The translations under genes and the position numbers were made by a program. A stretch of 64,000 bases of DNA. It comes from Oscarella lobularis (Eukaryota > Porifera > Homoscleromorpha > Homosclerophorida > Oscarellidae). The notes beneath the pieces were generated by a model. That model was not told where the DNA came from, did no database searches, and saw only the letters and a list, made by a program, of their open reading frames with translations. The DNA lies in assembly GCF_947507565.1 (NCBI RefSeq), contig NC_089175.1, positions 4,887,733 to 4,951,732 on the forward strand, read 5' to 3'. The first letter of the stretch is position 1, and each line of letters opens with the position of its first letter. Shown here one piece after another: positions 56,381 through 64,000 of this stretch.

Positions 56381-57994
56381 TCAATCCTTCATGTAGCGCA
56401 TTGCAGCTGAAAGCCACCAAAGCAGACGTATTGCGGCTCTCAGAATATCCTGTAAATGCCGGCCGCACTGATGCTCTAGCACATAACACAAACGGACAAA
56501 TGTGATTTCGACTTGCGGATTTTCAACGCATTCACATAACGCCCCATAGGCTTGTTCTTGGACGTTCTCGTGTGAGCTGCCAATGACGGCAACTCTGCTT
56601 TTGTCCATTCCCAATAAATGAGCAATATGATGCCAATTTCTATGAACGTCAACTGACTTGCACAACTCGAGGAGTTCCGAGGGCTCGGGACGTCTGTTTG
56701 CATCAATAACACCTAATTGTTTAAAATATATAAATACGTATACATGTACACGCATAAAGCTGCATACACATACCCGCCTTTTTTGCTGCTGCTGCTATAC
56801 ACAGTTCTGCCTCGTCTAAACGTTCACGTGCAAAGAAACGTTTGAAAACGTATTGTAGTTGCTCTCCCTCAGTAGAAATTGCTTCAATTTCCTTCTCTGC
56901 TATTTCCAGGAGATCGGCTAATGTCTTCAAATTTAGAAATTGACAAAGTCCTTCAAAAAGAATCCTTAGTTGCGTTGATACATCATCTTCCTGAACGGAT
57001 AAAAACGTGTCGGGCGTCAAGCACGTAATAATCTGAGAAACGGCATCTGTAGATTCGGGATTGACTATCTCTATGAACTTGAGAAAAGTATGAACACCGT
57101 CTCGTCTAGAGATTCAAACATAAATCATATCATAGAGTAAGTTTGATCTTTACACTGGTCCTTTCACAAATGGCAGATAATGGGTCAATTTTATTTTCCT
57201 CCTATCATTTGACAGGGTCACACCCTTTGAACGTAAGTTTTTCATTTGACATGAATTCATTGCTTGCAGAGATTTAGGAAGAACATTGTGGAATATGGCA
57301 TCAGGCAGAATGGCTAAAAGTACACTATATTTAGCAATTATTTAGCCGCGTTTGATCTAACATGCAAGCCTTATTAGTCTTTAAGTTTATCATTTCTAAA
57401 TTGCGATTAGAATAATTGAAACTGATATGACTAACCTAGGCAGAAAGACAAGTCAGATAGACATTATACAAGTCCTCTCAGCAGTAATTATTAGGACGCG
57501 CAATAGCAATCTGTTCTAGGGCTCAGACGTGAAAAGTCTGTGTTTTAGGGCCTTTCTATTCAATGTAGATAATGTGCGTACAAAATCCCGCTTTAATTAA
57601 AACAGTGAGACCCTATCTACAATTTTCAACTACGTTGCTTACTGGATTTTACCGCTTGGTCTGCGTCAGGGTTTCGTGGCTATATAAAATTGTACTAACC
57701 GAAAGTCGCTTCAAGTACCTTGAGAACCGCTTTTCCTCCTTCGACCTCATGAAGCGCTTCGCAGAAACGCTCATACGCTGGCGTGGGTCTTTTAGTCAGC
57801 CGCTGGATCATCTCCCTCGTTGCGCTGGTCTTTCCTTCCTGTCTCGTCATCGCACGAAGTTTTTCGTAGTCATCTCCGCTGAGAAGGTGCTTTGCTAAAA
57901 GTTTGTCAAACAGTGCCTCGTCAAGGCCGCTGGTAAGTTCAACGACGTTGTCGAAACAAGGTAGAAGTTTACTGCTCCACCGAGGATCCGCCAT
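56381..57994 (-). CDS. CARD and Death-domain adaptor-like protein
   Basis: Exons on the - strand: 57994-57700, 57313-57154, 57105-56774, 56712-56381, phases consistent; 372 aa from MADPRWSSKLL (an upstream in-frame ATG at 58048 is possible). Exon 1 is a CARD (LFDKLLAKHLLSGDDYEKLR, then MIQRLTKRPTPAYERFCEAL). Exon 2 is a basic linker. Exon 3 holds a helical region that looks like a second death fold (LADLLEIAEKEIEAIS). Exon 4 is a Death domain (ELLELCKSVDVHRNWHHIAH, EQAYGALCECVEN). CARD plus Death domain is the layout of CRADD/RAIDD, which links death receptors to caspases, but the middle region is extra, so orthology is not claimed. No TM segment; cytosolic. Confidence 0.8.
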
Positions 57995-58022
57995 GGACAA
58001 AAGAACAGATATACCAGTAAAA

Positions 58023-58095
58023 ATGCGGACCTTGAAACGGAAAGTCATGTGATTTCAGACGGAATGCGGACTTTGAAACTGAAAGTCATGTGATC
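58023..58095. repeat. Short tandem duplication upstream of the CARD gene
   Basis: The unit gcggac.ttgaaac.gaaag, then tcatgtgat, occurs twice. It lies just upstream of the probable start codon, so it may affect promoter or 5' UTR. Confidence 0.6.
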
Positions 58096-58260
58096 TATGC
58101 AATAAAAACACAGATTTCTGTGGAAATACTGTAAGTACTACGCCACAGTTCGAGACTTCTGTGTAACGTTAACTTGCTTTCTGTCCAAGTCATCACGCAT
58201 CATCTACTCTCAACATTACGTCTGATCTTTGCATGTAAGCAGCGATCGTGGAACACATTG

Positions 58261-58901
58261 TCACTTTTGAAGTGACATGGAAGTTCTTTTAGATATGACT
58301 CTAAAAGCTTCAACAAGAAGCTTCTGCTTTTGAACTGGGTAGCCGTCCTTGTCACTCTTTTCGCCTTCTCTAATGTAGTTGGACGTGAAGATAAATTTTT
58401 CATCGCTTTTAACCTGCATTCCTTATCTCCCGCTTGAGCGTGTCGATCTTTTCATCTCGTCCTTCGTCTTCATCAAGCTCATCTTTTCTCGTTGCAACAA
58501 CAAACACATCTAACGCCAGTAGATACCAGTAGATAAAATACAGAGATAGCTGTAAAACTCCACCCGAGCTCACCTATGCCTGCTTCAGCTTTCATTTTGT
58601 CGACAGCACGCTTCAAATCTCTCAGAAAAGCACGTGGAGGATTATTCAGAGGATTGACGACGAAAACGACTACAGGTGGCGGAATTCGCTCGATGGAAAT
58701 TTCAATAGTCGCCTTTTCGAGCGACCCGGCTTTACTGGCATCCCCGCCTGGTACAAGCTCTTCGACAATGCCTTGCAAATTCGATCCCACTCGTATCGTG
58801 CCTCTGAGAGGCGTGTGGAGCGGTCCAGCGCCAACGTACTTGGGAAGCCCGCACGTATCGAGAAAAGTCACCGACGCCTCTTCGGGCTCGCACTTGGTTC
58901 T
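58261..58901 (-). pseudogene. IFI44-like GTPase fragment with frameshift
   Basis: Exon 58901-58574 encodes VTFLDTCGLPKYVG (a G3-like DTxG) and VVVFVVNPLNNPP. After an intron (donor gtgagc), exon 58509-58261 encodes DVFVVATRKDELDED (a G4-like TRKD). A second frame gives VKSDEKFIFTSNYIREGEK (G5-like region). The first frame of exon 2 stops at TAA right where the second takes over, so a frame change near 58410 breaks the protein. No P-loop (GxxxxGKS) was found upstream. The spacing of DTxGL, KxDE and the SNY motif resembles the IFI44/IFI44L GTPase family, but this is tentative. Confidence 0.55.
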
Positions 58902-59069
58902 CTAGCTCTCGCTCTTCCCCCAACGACGCTGAAGAACGATACGAGCGAGAACGATAAGCGATAAGCGAGGAGTCATAGATATCTATGCTGTCTACGCGAC
59001 GGGAGTCGCGACGGGCAGCGTGGCGCGCGCCGATCGTCATCGTCTCTGACGACGAAATCGGTAGAAAGG

Positions 59070-59579
59070 ATGTCAAAAAGGAGTTCGAGAGGATCGATCG
59101 TCGACAGCCGAGAGGCGTTCGGCGAAGAATACGACGACTTCTTCGTCTTTGCGCTGCCGCGAGAGCCGCGCACGATAATCTACACGGAGAAGGACAAGTC
59201 GAATAGCTTTTTTAAATTTAAGGAGATCAAGCAGCGATACCGCTCTGTGGCGGCAATCTTCAACAGCGAGGCCATTCGAAAGAGGGCGCCAGTCACGCGT
59301 AGTCGCACGTGCAGGGAGCCCTGCACGCGTTATATCCGATCTTTTCTAGTTATTATTGTCGTATTCGTGGACGCGATCAGCGATAAGTTCATCCGACGTC
59401 GTCGCATCGATGCCATATATGAAAGTGGAATTCAACCGGATTTGCGCATATTCCAAGACGTACTGTTTAGTTTGAAAGATTTTTCTTTTAATAGCGAGCA
59501 GAAAAGGGTCCCGGGGGAAACTTTTCAAATGAAATTTTCCAAGGTTTCGAATACCTACGGTTACTATATTCTTTACTGA
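59070..59579 (+). CDS. Hypothetical protein with one hydrophobic segment
   Basis: An open frame of 169 codons starts MSKRSSRGSIVDSREAFGEE and contains FFVFALPREPRTIIYTEKDK in a GC-rich, coding-like stretch. A hydrophobic run (SFLVIIVVFVDAI) and a basic C-terminal half follow. No domain recognised. The first part may be a real exon and the rest read-through. It lies head to head with the GTPase fragment. Confidence 0.3.
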   Translation: MSKRSSRGSIVDSREAFGEEYDDFFVFALPREPRTIIYTEKDKSNSFFKFKEIKQRYRSVAAIFNSEAIRKRAPVTRSRTCREPCTRYIRSFLVIIVVFVDAISDKFIRRRRIDAIYESGIQPDLRIFQDVLFSLKDFSFNSEQKRVPGETFQMKFSKVSNTYGYYILY

Positions 59580-59774
59580 GCGAAGGCCTTGTTTCTTGTA
59601 GGGAAGAATGTTTTCGGTTTGTTTGAATATTTCTTTGTGTTTTTTACTAACGTTAGTGTGATAGAAAATGAAGCACGTCTTTTCCACCAAGTCGTGAACA
59701 GATTGTGTGGCAGTTTTTTCAAATGCTAATGTCTGTGTGCACGTGACAAGACTGGTCAATTTTTATCAGGTGTA

Positions 59775-61950
59775 CTAAACACTTGATTCTTTGCTTTCTG
59801 GCGTACATGAGATTACTTGCCTAAGTCGTTCTCTAACCTTTGACGGCGATGAATCATCGAGAATGCTTGATAAGGCACACAAAAACTCCTTTCTGACCGA
59901 GTCTCCGTCCTGCATTCCGTCAGTTTTCTCTGCCCGAGTATTGCAGCTCCTTCTGCGAAAGGCATTCTTCACTAACTTGACAAAATTGATAATAATTGAA
60001 TTCTTTGTTTTTAAGCACGCGATGACTATAGCTGCTGGAATAACAGAACAGCAGATTGCCGCAATAGTAGCTATCTGCCAGGCAGGCATTCCAGCGTCTA
60101 CAAAGAAAGAGAGAGAGAGTCGTTAGTTATTGCAATTATTCACTAATTGTCGCTACAGTACTGTATGGGTAAATTGTTCTCACCTTCAACGCAAAGCGTC
60201 TCAAAATACACGGGATCTGAAAACCCTCCCGCACCGTACACGTTCAGCTCTCTAACTACTGCTGCATACTTTGTATTCTTTTTGAGATTGAAGAGCATCG
60301 TCGCAGGACAGCAAGATCTTTCTGTGATCGTGCTTGTCACTGAAAATGTGCTGTTATCCTTGTTTTGACTCCCGGATAATCCATAAAGCACTTCATATCG
60401 AATTTGATTATTGACGCTGACTGTTTCTGAATGGAATTCAAGAGTTGCTGACGTGCAGTTGCTCTGGCTAACGTTGACGCGCACGCTCGACTGAGGCTTA
60501 CCAAGTGTTTGTGCGTCGAATTTTCCCACGTCACCATACCCCAATACGTTCCTGGCCTGGCACAAAAATTGAAACTTGCTACTAGACGCCAGGTGTTTAA
60601 GCTTGATAAATTCCTGATCAAGGCCGTAGGTATAATTAGATATCAGTGATGATTGTTCATCAAAAAAGGCATAGACCAAGACTCGAAGACGAGTGACGGA
60701 GTGGGATGTTCAATGTTGGCCACTATAGTATCATTTGTAAGCTGTACAAAGTGAACGCTACACGCACTTGGCGTACCTGCAATAATGGAAAGGATTACTT
60801 GATTTAGGGGCTACTGACTCTTACAGAGCACGTTTAGTTGAAAGCCTACACTGGTTTCCTCAATGCCTTTCTTTGATTTGCAGCGTATAAGACCTCTCTT
60901 GTTATCCTCTCTTTCTACGCCGGTAATTTTCAAAGTAGACATTATCTTATGTCTGTGACTATTCGGAGATATGACGCTTTTCTCGGTAATACCGTACCTT
61001 CCGTCACGCAGCAACGTCTCGCTCCAAACCCACTCTATATATGGCTTAGGATACGCCACCGCTGAGCAGATAAACTCGACGTTTTTGGAACAGAATACTG
61101 TCTTGGTGGTATCGGTCAAGTTCGTCAGGTCAACACCGCCTGTCAAACAATCAACGTTAGTTCTTCTCAACGATATTTCCCATGCAATCTAACCCAAGAT
61201 TTGAACGCTTATATTAATCATGGCGTTTCCCAGGCAACTCGATGCGATCACTTCATAGTCTCCCCAGTCCTCAAGCGAAAGTCCTCGCACATGAATCGCA
61301 TTTGACCTAATCTCAAATTTTGCCGAACTAACGACGTGAGACCTGTTCTGGGGCCTCACGACCCGAAGTGTCGGACGAGGAACGCCCGAGACGTCGAGTC
61401 GAATTATCAGTGTATCGTTCGACGTTTCTCTGAACGAAAGACGTCGTCCGCTTAACAGCTCCAAGCGAGGAATTTCTAATAAGAACGCGAAAAACAATGC
61501 AATCCGCTGGACCCCTGCCCAATAGATACTGTACGTACCTCCCACAATCAAGGATGCGTTCTCGCTCTCGAAAATCACACTACCCCGAAATTCGCTGACA
61601 GTAAAACGATACGTGCTACCGTTTTCTCTCGAATCAACGATGAAGGTAATGAGGCGTTTGTTTGCCGCAATCAAGCGTCCGTTTCTGTACCAGCGAACAA
61701 TAGGCTCAATGGGATCGCTACCGTTGTAGTCTGGAGCGGAGTTCAGACTGACACTATCATTCGCAATTTGGTAATGAACAATTGGCTTATTTCCCAGTGA
61801 CACAGAGCTACCTGTGACCAGTCCAAATATAATATGATAAGAGAAAGAAGGTACGCGAAGTATATACTAACCACAGGTCGCGAGATCAGCTTGCGCGCTC
61901 GGGATTAGAAGAAAAACGCCGCAAATGTGGACGAGGAAGATTCGTTTCAT
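59775..61950 (-). CDS. Ig x3 / FN3 single-pass receptor with one-base frameshift
   Basis: Exons on the - strand: 61950-61872 (signal peptide MKRIFLVHICGVFLLIPSAQ), 61811-61539, 61475-61194 and 61139-60825 (three Ig domains; WYRNGR, DWGDYEV, VEFICSA), 60776-60184 (FN3 region), 60097-59775 (TM and tail of about 70 residues). All junctions are phase 1. Exon 5 is 593 nt where 594 is needed. The frame reading VHFVQLTNDTIVANIEHPTP must jump to the one reading SVTRLRVLVYAFFDEQ, near 60685-60700. Either one base is missing from the assembly or this allele is broken. The tail (VRKEFLCALSSILDDSS) has no recognised signalling domain. Confidence 0.7.
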
Positions 61951-61983
61951 CACGCTAAATTTTTGGCAACGATGAAGTGACTT

Positions 61984-62468
61984 GTTTACGGGGGTCTCGA
62001 GACCTAACTGACGTCAAGGATTTTTGGAAGCGATCTAAATACTAAGGCAAAGGCAGCTTAACAAATTCAAATTTCTGCGCGTAGGCCGATCTCGAGACGT
62101 CAGGCGGAGTCTCGAGAAGGTCTTAGGCTGAGTCTAGAGACGTTTCCGACTCTCGAGACCGATCTCGATACCTCTCAAAACGGGTTTTGGGCTCAGGCGG
62201 GGTCTACAACGTAGTGTCAGCTTGCGAGTTGTTTACGGGGGTCTCGAGACCTAACGCAATTATGACGTCAAGGATTTTCGGAAGCAACCTAAATACAAAG
62301 GCAGCTTAACAAATGCAAATTTCTGCGCGTAGGCCGATCTCGAGACGTCAGGCGGAGTCTCGAGAAGGTCTTAGGCTGAGTGTAGAGACGTTTCCGACTC
62401 TCGAGACCGATCTCGATACCTCTCAAAACGGGTTTTGGGCTCAAGCGGGGTCTACAACGTAGTGTCAG
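61984..62468. repeat. Tandem duplication, period 247 bp
   Basis: Two head-to-tail copies (61984-62230 and 62231-62468), nearly identical, lie directly upstream of the Ig/FN3 receptor start. Each contains several tctcgagac/gtctcgaga motifs, a palindromic core TCTCGAGA, and cgggggtctcgag at its start. It could be a promoter duplication or short element. Confidence 0.8.
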
Positions 62469-62839
62469 CTGGGGTCGAGACCCCGTTAATATATGCATAC
62501 GCAACCCTTTGAGCGTCCGGGTCAGTACGCTGTACAGTACCATCTGTAGCAGGTTTTGCAGAAAATCTTGAGAATTTCTTCATAGCTAAATGATTATTTA
62601 AAAATGCTTGTGCGCACTGATAGTAGTCGATTTTCGCTTTCTAGTCATACATCAGATCCCTCCGATAATTCACTTGCTATTTCGAACCACTGGCAACGAC
62701 GCAACCCCGAGAACGTTTCCTAGAACACGCAGAAAGTGCGTTCTGTTCTGCTCTTCGTCAGGCGCAGCTGCATCGATTTCATCGGAAATTTCGCTGTGAT
62801 TTCGCCGTCTTCGTGTGGTTTGTATCCACCTAGAATTAC

Positions 62840-63385
62840 TTAGAAAACTCGTATCACCTTTAGTCGGTGCTCCACTTTGAATTTTTGACCAGCGATGCAG
62901 TTGCTCACAAAAAACACACTGTCCTTCAAGCTTGGTACACTGACAACCACATCCTTTTCCAGCTTCTTTTTTTCTTTCTTCTCGAGAGCATCACCGAAGG
63001 TGAAAACAAGGTAAAACTTGAAATCTAGGTAAAAATGCACAAAGATGCCACTGATCAATTCAGGGTAGAATGCATACCTCCCCGGAGTCGTTTAGCAGCA
63101 AGTAGAGCACTGTTTATAGCCGGAAGTTGTTTGAGCAGCTGCGTGGAATATTCGGCGCTCCAAACTGTATTAAAACGATGTGAGGTTTCGTTTCCTCTGC
63201 CGTTCCCAAGTGGCTGTTATTCTTGTAAAATTCGACCTTTTCTTCCGCGATTCGTTTGATTTCGTCTGTCGGGACAGAGTAATTGTAAAATCTCGTCGGT
63301 CAAAAAGGGTTTGTTGTCTTCGCCTGCGTTCGGAATTTTCATCCATAATCAGAGACGCTCCTTAGATTCATTCCCACACGCATAC
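62840..63385 (-). pseudogene. Shredded unknown gene fragment
   Basis: On the - strand, ATG at about 63343 opens MDENSERRRRQQTLFDRRDF. Protein-like sequence then continues in other frames: DEIKRIAEEKVEFYKNN, then TSHRFNTVWSAEYSTQLLKQ, then after a possible intron (gtatgc donor near 63077) KDVVVSVPSLKDSVFFVSN. The frame changes are not explained by obvious introns. No family recognised. Confidence 0.35.
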
Positions 63386-63468
63386 ATATAGCCTAACGCC
63401 AACATCATCAGGAGTGGCCTTACCAATTCCGCTTGCGTTGGAAGTCCTCGCGAGTCAAGGAATGTCGG

Positions 63469-64000
63469 GCCTCAGCAAAATGCTCTGGTGCTCTTGTCGT
63501 CGTCATAGCTTGAACGTCGTGGCCTAAAACGAAGAAGAGCTTGTGACAATGTATCGAGTTTATGGACGCACCCCATGCAGTTGGAAAAATTGGGCGCAGG
63601 ACGCAGCAATAAACTACGAGGAGCTACACAGACTATATAAAATAGGGCATTCGAATTAAGTAGATTGTTTCAAGTTACATGTATTGATAAATGGTCATTT
63701 CTCACAGACGAAGAAGCGGGTCCAACCCACTTTTTTCAAGTAAAAAGTGAAGTACGCGGCACGCGATTGCAAGAGCAGGAACATAAGATGGGTAAAAGCT
63801 TTTAGAGCAGCGGAAATCGCGCTTTACAACGTATATAGAAGAACGAGTACGAAACTCTAAAAGGGAGCCCTACAGGTCATGAAGCGACGTGAACAAGTCG
63901 CAGACCCCCAAAAAGACGCAAACAAACCGTGTCGAAGACGCCAGAGGAAAGGCGCGCTGCTCGAAGCGCGTGACAAGAAACGCCGTTCGTTTACCGCTAG
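63469..64000. repeat. Direct repeat, copy 2 (cut by window end)
   Basis: Matches 55138-55708 in the same orientation, with a few small insertions and deletions. Confidence 0.75.

Noticed and set aside
1-64000. CRISPR arrays, operons, ribosome binding sites, tRNA or rRNA genes
   Set aside because: Intron-rich animal DNA; no spaced identical repeats, and no A/B-box pair or rRNA sequence recognised on either strand.

Overview
This is animal nuclear DNA. Almost every gene is split by short GT-AG introns (mostly 42-80 nt), Ig and FN3 modules sit on single phase 1-1 exons, and the gene families (CLCA, serpin, PAFAH1B alpha subunit, SPA17-type RIIa/IQ protein, CFAP45, CARD, Death domain) are metazoan. 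The compact layout together with cellular RNA-dependent RNA polymerase genes would suit an early-branching animal. A sponge with a small genome, for example a homoscleromorph, is my best guess, but that is inference only.

Layout. (1) 0.7-15.5 kb, + strand: a two-gene block is present twice. The first gene of each block (714-3125 and 10387-12610) encodes signal peptide, four Ig, one FN3, TM and a short tail. The second gene (3588-6285 and about 13135-15529) encodes an Ig/FN3 receptor; the first copy ends in a coiled coil and a Death domain, the second has lost or never had it. Between the blocks lies a broken CFAP45 pseudogene on the - strand (7555-8796). (2) 15.9-38.3 kb, - strand: two cellular RdRP genes with an N-terminal RRM-like region (one intact, one damaged) and six tandem, 11-exon genes that I identify as divergent RNA 3'-terminal phosphate cyclases (RtcA/RTCA family). 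All eight genes point the same way and carry a CACGTG palindrome 18-61 nt upstream of the start codon. (3) 40.3-49 kb: a serpin fused to a netrin-like (NTR) module, an SPA17-like RIIa/IQ protein, a PAFAH1B2/3-like hydrolase and a two-Ig secreted protein. (4) 49.2-53.8 kb, + strand: a CLCA-family metalloprotease/vWA/FN3 protein that also ends in an NTR-like module. (5) 56.4-62 kb, - strand: a CARD plus Death-domain adaptor, a frameshifted IFI44-like GTPase fragment, and an Ig/FN3 receptor carrying a one-base frameshift. Several dispersed and tandem repeats fill the gaps.

How it may fit together. Regions 1 and 5 read like innate-immune material: duplicated Ig receptors, Death and CARD domains, an IFI44-like GTPase. 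Region 2 pairs an RNA copying enzyme with an expanded RNA-end-modifying family under what looks like shared control, and is the best candidate in the window for an undescribed system (RNA silencing, antiviral or RNA repair). Exon boundaries were placed by hand from splice signals and reading-frame phase; family assignments rest on recognised motifs, not on a search.
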